Assembly (NCBI GenBank): GCA_902588315.1 | Contig: CACIOP010000005.1 | Span: 1-64,000 of the forward strand | Reading direction: 5' to 3' | From: an uncultured Pelagibacteraceae bacterium | GTDB taxonomy: Bacteria; Pseudomonadota; Alphaproteobacteria; Pelagibacterales; Pelagibacteraceae | Length of the DNA: 64,000 nt | Shown here: positions 20,087 to 30,548 of the stretch, in pieces | Numbering within the stretch: position 1 is the first letter of the stretch | Layout of the letters: each line of letters starts with the position of its first letter | Translations under genes and position numbers: made by a program | Notes under the pieces: generated by a model | Database searches by the model: none | The model's input: only the letters and a program-made list of their open reading frames with translations | What the model was told of the DNA's origin: nothing

Positions 20087-20111
20087 CCAACTGTGTCCCA
20101 TAGTGGATCCG
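20087..20111. repeat. 25-bp direct repeat, copy 2
   Basis: CCAACTGTGTCCCATAGTGGATCCG. Confidence 0.9.
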
Positions 20112-20171
20112 AAACATGTGATGATGAAAATTAACTAGGCTTTGCAATGAAAAGAAATCGTGGACTACCTT

Positions 20172-20268
20172 GTTGGCAACGAGACGCTCTACCACTGAGC
20201 TATGCCCGCTTATTCTATTACTGTTGAAAATAGAAGCTTTTTAAAAATTTAGCAGGAGGTTATTTTAG
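20172..20268. repeat. 97-bp direct repeat, copy 2 (contains truncated tRNA-Gly 5' half, minus strand, 20172-20209)
   Basis: Identical to 19343-19425, then 2 mismatches; lacks the tRNA 3' half. Confidence 0.95.
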
Positions 20269-20322
20269 GTTTGTGACAAACTTCAATATTATTAAAAAAA
20301 ATTAATATGTTATATTTTGAAT

Positions 20323-20967
20323 ATGAAAAAAGAAGATCTTCCAAATAAAATCCCAGTGTTTCCTCTGAGCAATTTTATAATATTTCCAAATACCACTGTA
20401 CCATTAAATATATTCGAACCACGTTATATAGATATGATAAACGATAGTATGAAATCGAATAAATTAATTGGAATGATTCAACCAAAAACTTCAAATATTG
20501 ACCAAATTAAACCTGAATTACATGAAGTTGGTTGTCTTGGAAAAATCACCAGTTTTAAAGAAACTGAAGATGGCAGGTTCTTAATTGAAGTTAAAGGTTT
20601 AATTAGGTTTAGAAAAATTACAGAGTTGAGTACAGAAAATAAATATAGAATCTTGGAAGTAAACTTTAAAGATTTCTATCAAGACCTAGAAGATAAAAAA
20701 GAGAATTTGAAGTTTTCTGATCTTGAGTTGATTTTTAAAGATTTGAAATCATTGTTTGAAAAAAGAGGATTTATAATTAATTGGAAAGCTCTAGAGAAAC
20801 AAAGTCTTGATGAAACAATTAATGCACTTGCAATGGCATCTCCATTTTCTTTGGAAGAAAAACAAGTTTTGTTAGAAGCAAAAAATTTAAATAATAGAAA
20901 AGAAAAAATTTCTCAGATTTTAAGTACTTATACTTTCGATAATTTTGATAACACAACAATTCAATAA
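20323..20967 (+). CDS. LON peptidase substrate-binding (N-terminal) domain protein
   Basis: IPVFPLSNFIIFPNTTVPLNIFEPRYIDMINDSM. Confidence 0.9.
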   Translation: MKKEDLPNKIPVFPLSNFIIFPNTTVPLNIFEPRYIDMINDSMKSNKLIGMIQPKTSNIDQIKPELHEVGCLGKITSFKETEDGRFLIEVKGLIRFRKITELSTENKYRILEVNFKDFYQDLEDKKENLKFSDLELIFKDLKSLFEKRGFIINWKALEKQSLDETINALAMASPFSLEEKQVLLEAKNLNNRKEKISQILSTYTFDNFDNTTIQ

Positions 20968-20968
20968 C

Positions 20969-22045
20969 TTAAAAGTTTATTCCCTTATCAGCAACTTTGG
21001 TAAATAATTTATTTATAAATTGGTTTTTACCTAAATATTTCACATATTTGCTTAAAATATTATTATTAAATTTTCTCTCGAAGTCAAAAAATTCTTGAAC
21101 CAAATCAATACTATTTGAAAAAATATAATTTTTATGTTTTGAATTTTTTTCAAATTCATAATTTACACAACTGTCAATAGGCAAACCCAAATCTATTTTA
21201 TTTTTAATAATGTTAATAAAAAGTTTTACATCTCTAATTGTCATATTAAACCCCTGACCAGCAAGCGGGTGAATTCTATGCAGCAAATCACCAAAAGCTA
21301 AAATATTATTATGATAATAGGATCTTAAATTAAAAGATTTTAATTTAAAATTTTCAATTTTCTCAATTTTTTTTATTTTATATTTAATATTATGTTGATT
21401 GATGAGATGGATTATTTTTTTTTTATCAAAATCTTTTGAATTATAAATTGAATAAACAATTGAAGTTTTATCTTTTGATAATGGTAAAAAAGCAAGTGGG
21501 CCAATTGTAGTGAATATTTGAACAGCAATTTGGTTTGAAATTTTTTCATGATTAATTACAGTTGTATAGGCTGAACTATTGTAAGATTTTTCGATTTTTT
21601 TACTAAAGTATTTTTTTGTGAAAGCATTATTGCAATCAGTGTTTAATATTAAATTATATTTTTCTTGTTTTATTATTTTTTTTTTTGATTTTATTTTATT
21701 AAAATATTTATTTTTTAATAAATTTTTATTTAAAACTTCATATAACTGGTGGTTTTTTATTATTGAAAAAAGTTGTTTACCACTATTTTCAAAATTTAAT
21801 ATTTTTTCATTTTTATTTTTATCTGTATAAATCTCGATTTTTTTTAATTTCCAACTAATTTTTTCTATATTTACTATATTTCTATTAAAATAATCAAAAT
21901 TGCTTTTTGAAATACCAATCGTTCTAGAACGATTAATTTTATGATTTTTATTTAATGAAAATAAATCAACAAAAATATTTTGATTAACTAAAGCTTTTGC
22001 CAAAGTTAAAGCAGTTAAACCTGAACCAAGTATACAAACTCTCAT
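20969..22045 (-). CDS. FAD-dependent monooxygenase, UbiH/UbiF-type (start taken at MRVCILG)
   Basis: MRVCILGSGLTALTLAKAL FAD-binding motif, LAFGDLLHRIHPLAGQGFNMTIRD. Confidence 0.85.
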   Translation of the reverse strand: MRVCILGSGLTALTLAKALVNQNIFVDLFSLNKNHKINRSRTIGISKSNFDYFNRNIVNIEKISWKLKKIEIYTDKNKNEKILNFENSGKQLFSIIKNHQLYEVLNKNLLKNKYFNKIKSKKKIIKQEKYNLILNTDCNNAFTKKYFSKKIEKSYNSSAYTTVINHEKISNQIAVQIFTTIGPLAFLPLSKDKTSIVYSIYNSKDFDKKKIIHLINQHNIKYKIKKIEKIENFKLKSFNLRSYYHNNILAFGDLLHRIHPLAGQGFNMTIRDVKLFINIIKNKIDLGLPIDSCVNYEFEKNSKHKNYIFSNSIDLVQEFFDFERKFNNNILSKYVKYLGKNQFINKLFTKVADKGINF

Positions 22046-22107
22046 ATTATTTTTAATTTTAACAAGAAAAATTAGATGATACAAAGTGGTAAAATTGATT
22101 CATAAAT

Positions 22108-24192
22108 ATGGACATAAAAAAAACAGCTAATTCATTTGTGAATTTTACTATTAAAAGAATAGCAGAAATTTTCGGGATAACTGCTTTCTGTGCTGGGGTT
22201 TTATTATTATTGGCACTGATAACCTATTCACCAGAAGACCCTAATTTCATTTTTCCAGAAAATACGAAAATTGAAAATATTTTGGGTTTTCAAGGAGGTT
22301 TTGTTTCAGATGTATTTTTTCAATCAATAGGCCTAGTTTCGTATCTCTTCTCATTTACTTTGATTGTAACTGGTATCAACATTATTAGAAGTAAAGAATT
22401 TTTTTTAATAATTGAAAATATATTCTTTGCAATAATTTATTGTATTTTTGGAACTTTATTTTTTGCACATTATTATTCAGAAGCGTTTACTCTGTATATA
22501 AATGGCAATGGTGGCTTTATAGGTGCTTATTTAAATCAAACATTTTTAAATTCAATAATTTTAATTAATGAGTTAACATTTTATTACTTATTAATTTTTT
22601 TAATTATTTTTTTATTTTTGATCAGTATTAATTTTCATCCAAAAAAATTTTATGAATTAATTAAAAATATAAATCAAGTTTTTACAAAAAAAGAAAAGAG
22701 AAATTATACTGATAAAAGTGAAGTAATCAGTGAATACATCCCTCAAGAAGAAATAAAAAATCTTATTCAAGAGGATTTGCCTTTTATAAAGGCTGAGACT
22801 AAAAGTAAAAATATAAATAAATTTAAATTACCAGACTTAGATTTATTGAAAATACCTTCTAAAAAAGAGAGGGAAAATCTTGAAAAAAGTGAAACACAAG
22901 ATCCTGAATTTTTAGAAAAAATTCTAAAAGATTTTGGTGTTAATGGCAATATCAAGAAAGTAAGCCATGGACCTGTAGTAACTTTAAATGAATTTGAACC
23001 AGCTGCAGGTGTTAAGGTATCAAAAGTAATTAATTTATCTGATGACATTGCAAGAAATACCAGTTCAGAGTCTGCAAGAATAGCTACAATACCTGGAAGC
23101 AATACTGTCGGCATTGAACTGCCAAACAATGTTAGAGAAAATGTTTATTTAAGTGAAATTTTAAACAACCCTGATTTCAAAAAAAGAGACATCAAATTGC
23201 CGATCGCATTAGGAAAAAGTATTTCAGGGAAACCTATAGTCGGGGACTTATCCTCAATGCCCCATTTACTTATTGCTGGTACAACAGGGTCAGGTAAATC
23301 AGTCTGCATCAATACAATTATTTTGTCTCTTCTCTACCGACATGCTCCAGAAAAATGTAAATTTATTTTGATAGATCCAAAAATGCTTGAACTTTCAACA
23401 TATGAAGGAATTCCACATTTGTTGTGCCCTGTAATAACAGAAGCGAAGAAAGCTGCTTCCGTTCTTGGTTGGGTGGTTAAGGAAATGGAGAGCAGATATA
23501 GACTTATGACTAAAGAAGGAGTTAGAAACATCGATAGCTATAATACAAAACACAAACTTCCAATGCCCTATATAGTTGTTGTTGTTGATGAAATGTCAGA
23601 TTTAATGTTGGTAGCGGGTAAAGAAATTGAAAACTATATCCAAAAATTATCACAAATGGCAAGAGCGGCAGGAATTCATATCATTATGGCTACTCAAAGA
23701 CCTAGTGTTGATGTAATTACTGGAACAATTAAAGCAAATTTTCCAACAAGGATATCATTTCAAGTTACCTCAAAAATAGATAGTAGAACAATTTTGGGTG
23801 AGCAAGGAGCAGAACAATTATTAGGAAAAGGAGATATGTTATATATGTCTTCTGCTAATCGTATAGTAAGAATTCATGCTCCTTTCGTTTCAGATGGTGA
23901 AATTGAACAAATTAATAATTTTTTAAGATCACAGTCTGAGCCTGATTATGTTGATGAAATTTTAAACTTTGCAGATGAAAAGGAGATGAGTGATAACCAA
24001 GATCTAGGTGATAAAGACGAACTCTATCAACAAGCTTTAGAAATTGTAAGATCAGAAGGAAAGGCTTCCACCTCTTTTTTACAAAGAAAACTCCAAATTG
24101 GTTACAACAGAGCTGCAAGAATAATTGATATGATGGAAGCAGATGGAATTGTTAGCAAGGCCAATCACGTTGGTAAAAGAGATGTTCTGTGA
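22108..24192 (+). CDS. ftsK: DNA translocase FtsK
   Basis: LIAGTTGSGKSVCINTII Walker A, IVVVVDEMSDLM Walker B, C-terminal gamma wHTH. Confidence 0.95.
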   Translation: MDIKKTANSFVNFTIKRIAEIFGITAFCAGVLLLLALITYSPEDPNFIFPENTKIENILGFQGGFVSDVFFQSIGLVSYLFSFTLIVTGINIIRSKEFFLIIENIFFAIIYCIFGTLFFAHYYSEAFTLYINGNGGFIGAYLNQTFLNSIILINELTFYYLLIFLIIFLFLISINFHPKKFYELIKNINQVFTKKEKRNYTDKSEVISEYIPQEEIKNLIQEDLPFIKAETKSKNINKFKLPDLDLLKIPSKKERENLEKSETQDPEFLEKILKDFGVNGNIKKVSHGPVVTLNEFEPAAGVKVSKVINLSDDIARNTSSESARIATIPGSNTVGIELPNNVRENVYLSEILNNPDFKKRDIKLPIALGKSISGKPIVGDLSSMPHLLIAGTTGSGKSVCINTIILSLLYRHAPEKCKFILIDPKMLELSTYEGIPHLLCPVITEAKKAASVLGWVVKEMESRYRLMTKEGVRNIDSYNTKHKLPMPYIVVVVDEMSDLMLVAGKEIENYIQKLSQMARAAGIHIIMATQRPSVDVITGTIKANFPTRISFQVTSKIDSRTILGEQGAEQLLGKGDMLYMSSANRIVRIHAPFVSDGEIEQINNFLRSQSEPDYVDEILNFADEKEMSDNQDLGDKDELYQQALEIVRSEGKASTSFLQRKLQIGYNRAARIIDMMEADGIVSKANHVGKRDVL

Positions 24193-24740
24193 TGTTAAAA
24201 TTATATTTAGTAATAATCTTCTTTGTTTTAACGTTTAATTCAAATGCAGAAATAAAAGAGAAAATTATTCAAAACCTTAAGAATATAAAAAATTTAGATT
24301 TTAAATTTGAACAAAATGTTAATGGTAAAATAGAGAATGGTAATTGTACGATAGAATATCCAAAAAAAATATTTTGTGAATATGCGAGAAGTAACAATAA
24401 AATTTTAGTTTCGAATGGAAAATCTTTAGTTGTTAAAACTATTTCTAGTTATTATCGGTATCCTTTAAAAAAAACCCCGTTGAATGTTATTTTGGATAAA
24501 AATATTCTAATCAAAAAAATTGAATCTTTAAAAGAAATAAAAATAGATAATAATCTTATTAAATTTACAATTTTAGAAAATAATAACGAAATAAATATAT
24601 TTTTTGATAAACAAACGTATGATTTAATTGGTTGGCAAAATACAGACATGTATCAAAATTTTAATATTACCTTCCTTTCATCTATTAGAAAAAATAGGGT
24701 GCTGTCTAAGAATTTATTTAATATACCTGCTCAAAATTAA
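24189..24740 (+). CDS. lolA: Outer-membrane lipoprotein carrier protein LolA family
   Basis: Signal peptide, KNLDFKFEQNVNGKIENGNCTIEYPKKIFCEY pattern, adjacent to ftsK. Confidence 0.8.
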   Translation: MMLKLYLVIIFFVLTFNSNAEIKEKIIQNLKNIKNLDFKFEQNVNGKIENGNCTIEYPKKIFCEYARSNNKILVSNGKSLVVKTISSYYRYPLKKTPLNVILDKNILIKKIESLKEIKIDNNLIKFTILENNNEINIFFDKQTYDLIGWQNTDMYQNFNITFLSSIRKNRVLSKNLFNIPAQN

Positions 24741-25240
24741 ATATTTAATATTTCAGTTTTAAATATTTTCATGCCTCTTGAAATATAATTACTTAAAGCA
24801 TTTTTATGATCTAAAGAACAAGTATGTACCCAAACTCGTTTGGTATTGTTTACAAAAGATTTTTTAATGGCTTCTGACAATAAAAAGGATCCTAATTTTT
24901 TATTTTGATATTCTTCTAAAATTCCAAAATATGCAATTTCTGTTTCACTATTTTCTGAATGAAAAATTAATTCAAAAAATCCTACTAATTCATCCTTATT
25001 TTTTAAAACATAGGAATTAACATTTTTAGAGGAAACATAATTAATCCATTTTTCTTCTGACCAAGTAAGTCTATCTACCCACTTATGTTTTTTACCAATA
25101 TTTTTATAAAAAAATTTATTTAGTTGAAAATTAATTGGATTTATTAAACTTAAAGAATAATCTTCAGAGGGTTTGTTTCCTTCGTTAAGATCTTGAAGTG
25201 AGTTAATTTCTAAGTAATTTCTTTTAACTTCTTCTGTCAC
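24737..25240 (-). CDS. GNAT family N-acetyltransferase
   Basis: EIAYFGILEEYQNKKLGSFLLSEAIKKSF. Confidence 0.85.
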   Translation of the reverse strand: MTEEVKRNYLEINSLQDLNEGNKPSEDYSLSLINPINFQLNKFFYKNIGKKHKWVDRLTWSEEKWINYVSSKNVNSYVLKNKDELVGFFELIFHSENSETEIAYFGILEEYQNKKLGSFLLSEAIKKSFVNNTKRVWVHTCSLDHKNALSNYISRGMKIFKTEILNI

Positions 25241-25602
25241 TCCACCATTTTCCCCACTCGTTCACCTCCAAATAAATGAAAATGTAAATGAGGCACTTCT
25301 TGACCACCGTGATCACTAATGTTTGCTAAAGCTCTATAGCCTTTGCCTACCTCTGTTGAAATACCTAGCGTTTTAGCAACTATATTAATACCTTTTAACA
25401 AACCAACCATTTCCTCAGAAGAAGCATTTAAACTAAAATCATCTAGATCAACATATTTTCCTTTAGGGATTACTAGTGCATGAATTTTTTTCTGAGGATT
25501 AATGTCATGAAATGATAAAACAAAATCGTCCTCATATATTTTATTACAAGGGATCTCTCCGCGTAAAATTTTTGCAAAAATGTTATTATCGTCGTAACTC
25601 AT
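25237..25602 (-). CDS. HIT family protein (HinT-like)
   Basis: IFAKILRGEIPCNKIYEDD, HGGQEVPHLHFHLFGG. Confidence 0.95.
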   Translation of the reverse strand: MSYDDNNIFAKILRGEIPCNKIYEDDFVLSFHDINPQKKIHALVIPKGKYVDLDDFSLNASSEEMVGLLKGINIVAKTLGISTEVGKGYRALANISDHGGQEVPHLHFHLFGGERVGKMVE

Positions 25603-25871
25603 TTTTTTCTTTTTTCTAGCTCTGACATGACCTCTTCAATTTTTACATCATTAGCCTCTAAATACATTAGCAAATGGTAAAATACATCTGCAGCTTCATG
25701 AATTTTATTAGAATTTTTTTCTACAGCTTCAATTAATTCATCAACTTCTTCTAAAACTTTTGCTTTACTTAATGATTTATCTGTAAGCAACTTATTAGTA
25801 TAAGAACCTTCAACAGGCAAAGATTTTCTCTCTCGTGCAAGTTTAATTAAGTTTTCTAATGTGTTAAGCAT
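25599..25871 (-). CDS. hisE: Phosphoribosyl-ATP diphosphatase
   Basis: KVLEEVDELIEAVE, HEAADVFYHLLMYLE, next to hisF. Confidence 0.92.
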   Translation of the reverse strand: MLNTLENLIKLARERKSLPVEGSYTNKLLTDKSLSKAKVLEEVDELIEAVEKNSNKIHEAADVFYHLLMYLEANDVKIEEVMSELEKRKK

Positions 25872-25872
25872 A

Positions 25873-26628
25873 TTAAATTCTAACAGGAATTCCTTTTGAA
25901 TCCAAATACTCCTTAGCTTCTTTTACAGAATGTTTGCCATAGTGAAATATTGATGCTGCTAAAACTGCGCTTGCATTTCCTAATTTGATTCCATCTACTA
26001 AATGATCTAGATTTCCTACTCCGCCTGAAGCAATAACTGGAATATTTACCGTAGAAGATATCTTAGACATAAGTTCTATATCATAACCAACTTGAGTACC
26101 ATCCCGATCCATAGAAGTAACTAGAAGCTCGCCTGCTCCACTATCTTCCATTTTTTTTGCAAATTCTATGACATCAATTCCAGTATTATTTCTTCCACCA
26201 TGAGTAAATATTTCCCATTTGTCCACATTTTTTTTAGCATCTATCGCAACCACAATGCATTGTGACCCAAATTTTTTTGAACTTTGTTCAACTACTTCCG
26301 GATTTTGAACTGCAGCAGTATTGATTGATACTTTGTCTGCACCACAGTTCAGTAGTTTGCTGATGTCATCAACACTTCTAACACCACCTCCAACTGTCAG
26401 AGGAACAAAACATTTCTTCGATGTTTTCTCTACTACATCGTAAATAGTATCTCTATTTTCATTTGATGCAGTTATGTCTAAAAAACAAATTTCGTCTGCA
26501 CCGCCGTCTGAGTAAATTTCAGCTTGTTCAACAGGATCACCTGCATCCTGCAGATCAACAAAGTTAATTCCTTTTACAACACGGCCGTTTTTCACGTCTA
26601 AACAAGGTATTATTCTATTTTTAAGCAT
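25873..26628 (-). CDS. hisF: Imidazole glycerol phosphate synthase subunit HisF
   Basis: [29 protein letters not shown]. Confidence 0.95.
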   Translation of the reverse strand: MLKNRIIPCLDVKNGRVVKGINFVDLQDAGDPVEQAEIYSDGGADEICFLDITASNENRDTIYDVVEKTSKKCFVPLTVGGGVRSVDDISKLLNCGADKVSINTAAVQNPEVVEQSSKKFGSQCIVVAIDAKKNVDKWEIFTHGGRNNTGIDVIEFAKKMEDSGAGELLVTSMDRDGTQVGYDIELMSKISSTVNIPVIASGGVGNLDHLVDGIKLGNASAVLAASIFHYGKHSVKEAKEYLDSKGIPVRI

Positions 26629-27346
26629 CTAATTCCTTAGCTAATTCATCTAATTTGATATCACCATCATAGATGGCTTTCCCTACTATGATACCTTCGA
26701 TATTCTTATTATTAAATTCTTTAGCTTTTTTAATATCATCTATTGATGAAACTCCACCCGATATAATTACTGGGCAATTGGATGTATTAGCAATCTTTGC
26801 TGTCTCTTCAAAATTAGGACTTTGCTTCATTCCATCTCTATTAATATCGGTATAAATCAACCTACTTGCACCATAATCATTAACTTCTTTCAAATAATCT
26901 AGAGTTAATTGGTTTGAATTTTCTTTCCAACCAGAAACAGACAAATAACCATCTTTAGCATCTAAACCTAAGGCAATTTGATTTGGAAATTTTTCACAAG
27001 CTGCTTTTAAAAAATTTTTATCTTTAATAGCCGCACTACCCAAAATAACTTTTTCAACACCAGCATCAGTATACTTTTGTATACTTTCAAAATTTCTTAC
27101 TCCTCCACCAATTTCTATTTTAAGATCAAATTTAGTAACTATTTCTCCAATAATGTCCAAATTTACTGTTTTACCAGTTAATGCTCCATCCAAATCAACT
27201 ATGTGCAAGTTTTTAAAACCATGATCTTTGTATTTATCTGCTTGTTCAATTGGGGACATTTCATATTCAGTTTTATTGTCAAAGTCTCCTTTAACTAACC
27301 TCACACATTTTTTATCTTTAATATCTATAGCTGGGAATATTTTCAT
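26621..27346 (-). CDS. hisA: ProFAR isomerase HisA
   Basis: [31 protein letters not shown]. Confidence 0.95.
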   Translation of the reverse strand: MKIFPAIDIKDKKCVRLVKGDFDNKTEYEMSPIEQADKYKDHGFKNLHIVDLDGALTGKTVNLDIIGEIVTKFDLKIEIGGGVRNFESIQKYTDAGVEKVILGSAAIKDKNFLKAACEKFPNQIALGLDAKDGYLSVSGWKENSNQLTLDYLKEVNDYGASRLIYTDINRDGMKQSPNFEETAKIANTSNCPVIISGGVSSIDDIKKAKEFNNKNIEGIIVGKAIYDGDIKLDELAKELDA

Positions 27347-27973
27347 TTACAAATTTATAAAATTATCAATTATTTTAAGTCCAATTTTATCACTTTTCTC
27401 AGGGTGAAATTGTGTTCCAAAAATATTTTCTTTTTCAATAGAGCAAACAATATTTGATGAATAATCAGTCGTTGCTGATATTACATTTTTATCTTCTGGT
27501 AAAAATTCATAACTGTGAACAAAATACATGTGAGAATTATTTTCTATACCTTTAAAAATTTTACTGTCCTTAACAATACTAATTTCATTCCAACCAATGT
27601 GAGGGAGTTTATATTTTCCATTTTGATTATCTATTTTTGATACTTTTCCAGAAATCCAACCAAGACCCTTGGTTTCTATTTCCTCATAGCCGACGTCCGC
27701 AAACATTTGAAGTCCTACGCAAATTCCAAGAAGTGGTTTTTTTTTGTTAATTGCAAATTCACTTAATGTATCAACTAAACCACTGATATTGTTAAGTGCA
27801 TCGATACAACTCTTAAACGAACCCTGCCCTGGTAATACAACTTTATCTGAAGATTTAATCTTATTTAAATCTGAAGTTACCTCTATATTTACCTTATCTT
27901 TAGCAACCTCTTTAAAAGAATTTATCACCGAGCTTATATTGCCCGAATTATAATCAACAATTGTGACTTTCAT
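27347..27973 (-). CDS. hisH: Imidazole glycerol phosphate synthase subunit HisH
   Basis: DYNSGNISSV, LLGICVGLQMFAD, FGTQFHPEKS. Confidence 0.95.
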   Translation of the reverse strand: MKVTIVDYNSGNISSVINSFKEVAKDKVNIEVTSDLNKIKSSDKVVLPGQGSFKSCIDALNNISGLVDTLSEFAINKKKPLLGICVGLQMFADVGYEEIETKGLGWISGKVSKIDNQNGKYKLPHIGWNEISIVKDSKIFKGIENNSHMYFVHSYEFLPEDKNVISATTDYSSNIVCSIEKENIFGTQFHPEKSDKIGLKIIDNFINL

Positions 27974-27978
27974 TAAAC

Positions 27979-28569
27979 TTATAATGAGCCTTTAGTGGAT
28001 GGAATGCTCTTTTTGTTTCTTGGATCCATCTCTAATGCAGCTCTTAATGATCTTGCTAAAGCTTTATAACAAGACTCAATAATGTGGTGGCTATTGTCCC
28101 CATAAATATTTTCTATGTGCATTGTAATGCCTGCAGATTGAGAAAATGCTTGGAACCATTCTTTAAATAACTCTGTGTCCATCTCCCCAAGTTTTTCAAC
28201 TTTCAATTTTACTTTCCAAATCAGATAAGGTCTGTTTGAAACATCGATAGCGACCCTTGTTAATGTTTCATCCATTGGAATAACTGTGTGAGCATATCTT
28301 TTTATTCCCACAAATTTTTTAGCAGCTTTTTTTAAAGCTTCACCAATGGCAATTCCTGTATCTTCAGTTGTATGATGAAGATCAATGTGAGTATCTCCTT
28401 TTGCTTTAACTTTTAAATCAATTAGTGAATGCTTTGATAATTGTTCAAGCATGTGGTCTAGAAAACCTATGCCAGTGTCAATTTGGTATTTACCTTTGCC
28501 GTCAATATTAACTTCAACATTGATGCTGGTTTCTTTTGTTTTTCGAGATACTTTTCCTTTTCTAGCCAT
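27979..28569 (-). CDS. hisB: Imidazoleglycerol-phosphate dehydratase
   Basis: [33 protein letters not shown]. Confidence 0.95.
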   Translation of the reverse strand: MARKGKVSRKTKETSINVEVNIDGKGKYQIDTGIGFLDHMLEQLSKHSLIDLKVKAKGDTHIDLHHTTEDTGIAIGEALKKAAKKFVGIKRYAHTVIPMDETLTRVAIDVSNRPYLIWKVKLKVEKLGEMDTELFKEWFQAFSQSAGITMHIENIYGDNSHHIIESCYKALARSLRAALEMDPRNKKSIPSTKGSL

Positions 28570-28658
28570 ATATTTTTAATGGTATACATACATAATCCAA
28601 CTATATCAATATCAGTCTAAACACTTGAAGTATCAAAAATAGTTACCATTTATTAGGT

Positions 28659-29174
28659 ATGACAACAATTGTACTAGTTAGAAAAAATAATGAAGTCGTA
28701 GTTGCTGGTGATGGACAAGTCAGTATGGGAAATACTGTTGTCAAAAGTACAGCTTCAAAGGTCAGAAAGATTGAAAAAAGAGATGTGGTTGCTGGATTTG
28801 CAGGATCAACTGCTGATGCATTAACTTTATTTGAGAGATTAGAAGGTAAATTGGAAAAACATGCGGGAAATTTATCCAGAGCTGCTGTTGAATTAGCAAA
28901 AGATTGGAGAACAGATAAATACTTAAGAAGATTAGAGGCATTGATGGCTGTTGGAGATAAAAATAATAGTTATATTATTTCTGGAACTGGGGATGTCTTA
29001 GAGCCTGAAGGAGATGTGATTGGAATAGGCTCAGGTGGTAATTACGCTTTAGCTGCAGGAAAAGTTTTAATTGAAGGTAATATGTCTGCTGAGGAAGTCG
29101 CCAAAAAAGCAATTAAGGTAGCAGCTGATATCTGTGTTTTCACAAATGATAATGTAAGAATAGAAAAAATTTAA
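28659..29174 (+). CDS. hslV: ATP-dependent protease subunit HslV
   Basis: [28 protein letters not shown]. Confidence 0.95.
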   Translation: MTTIVLVRKNNEVVVAGDGQVSMGNTVVKSTASKVRKIEKRDVVAGFAGSTADALTLFERLEGKLEKHAGNLSRAAVELAKDWRTDKYLRRLEALMAVGDKNNSYIISGTGDVLEPEGDVIGIGSGGNYALAAGKVLIEGNMSAEEVAKKAIKVAADICVFTNDNVRIEKI

Positions 29175-30548
29175 ATGGATAAATCAAACGTAACGCAACT
29201 GCACCCAAAGGATAAAAGTGAAAAAGAAGAAGCTTCTTTAGTAAGTTCTCTATCTCCAAGAGAAATAGTTTCAGAATTAGATAGATTCGTTGTTGGACAA
29301 AACAAAGCTAAGAGAGCTGTTGCTGTTGCATTAAGAAATAGATGGAGAAGACAAGCTCTTAAGGGTGAAATGAGAAATGAAGTTTTACCAAAAAATATTT
29401 TAATGATTGGGCCGACAGGAGTTGGTAAAACAGAAATTTCAAGAAGATTATCAAAATTAGCTGAAGCACCTTTTGTTAAAGTCGAAGCAACAAGATTTAC
29501 TGAAGTTGGTTATGTAGGAAGAGATGTTGAGCAAATTGTAAGGGACCTGATTGAGATTGCGATTTCAATGGAGAAAGTAAAAAAACGAAAAGAAGTTTTT
29601 GCACAAGCCCAAAAGGCAGCTGAGGAAAAAGTTTTAGACGCTTTGGTTGGAAAAAAAGCAAGTTTGGCAACTAGAGAAAGTTTTAGGAAAAGATTAAGAA
29701 ACGGTGATTTAGATGATAATGAAATCGAAATAGCCGTAAGTGACACTGGTTCTGGTGGTGCTTCTTTTGAAATCCCAGGTATGCCAGGTGCAAATGTTGG
29801 CATGATCAACATTGGTGAAATGATTGGCAAATCAATGGGAAATAAAGAAAAAAAGAAAAAAATGACAGTAAAAGAATCTCATGAAATTTTAATTAATGAT
29901 GAATCTGACAAACTAATTGAACAAGATAAAATTATTAAAGCTGCAAAACTTTCAACTGAAAATAATGGAATAGTGTTCTTAGATGAAATTGATAAAATTT
30001 CAGCAAGAACTGATAGGGTTGGAGGTGATGTTTCAAGAGAAGGTGTTCAAAGAGATTTATTACCTTTAATTGAAGGAACGACTGTCAATACAAAACATGG
30101 TCCAATTAAGACTGATCATATCTTATTTATTGCCTCTGGAGCATTTCAGCTTGCAAAACCATCTGATTTACTTCCTGAGTTACAAGGAAGATTGCCAATT
30201 AGGGTTGAGCTTGAGGCTTTAACTAGTGAAGATTTTAAAAGAATATTAAGAGAACCTGATTTTAGTTTAATCAAACAGTATGTGGCTCTTTTAAAAACTG
30301 AGAATGTTGATCTCGAATTTTCAGATGATGGTATAGATGCGATTGCAAATATTGCATCAGAAGTAAATGCTACAATAGAAAACATTGGAGCAAGAAGATT
30401 ACATACAATAATAGAAAAAATTTTAGATGATATTAGCTTTACAGCTACGGATCGTTCAGGTGAGAAAATTATAATTGATAAGGAATATATTAATAAAAAT
30501 TTAGACACTCTGGTAAAAGATACAGATCTCTCTAAGTTTATACTTTAA
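29175..30548 (+). CDS. hslU: ATP-dependent protease ATPase subunit HslU
   Basis: [43 protein letters not shown]. Confidence 0.95.
   Translation: MDKSNVTQLHPKDKSEKEEASLVSSLSPREIVSELDRFVVGQNKAKRAVAVALRNRWRRQALKGEMRNEVLPKNILMIGPTGVGKTEISRRLSKLAEAPFVKVEATRFTEVGYVGRDVEQIVRDLIEIAISMEKVKKRKEVFAQAQKAAEEKVLDALVGKKASLATRESFRKRLRNGDLDDNEIEIAVSDTGSGGASFEIPGMPGANVGMINIGEMIGKSMGNKEKKKKMTVKESHEILINDESDKLIEQDKIIKAAKLSTENNGIVFLDEIDKISARTDRVGGDVSREGVQRDLLPLIEGTTVNTKHGPIKTDHILFIASGAFQLAKPSDLLPELQGRLPIRVELEALTSEDFKRILREPDFSLIKQYVALLKTENVDLEFSDDGIDAIANIASEVNATIENIGARRLHTIIEKILDDISFTATDRSGEKIIIDKEYINKNLDTLVKDTDLSKFIL

Noticed and set aside
20172-20209. Second tRNA-Gly gene
   Set aside because: Only the 5' half is present; no T arm or 3' acceptor strand, so not a functional tRNA (kept as repeat/remnant)
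22767-23129. 120-aa minus-strand ORF inside ftsK
   Set aside because: Fully antisense to a confident gene; no domain
29510-29830. 106-aa minus-strand ORF
   Set aside because: Lies wholly inside hslU on the opposite strand; no recognisable domain
30146-30508. 120-aa minus-strand ORF
   Set aside because: Antisense to the hslU 3' part; low-complexity S/I/F-rich translation
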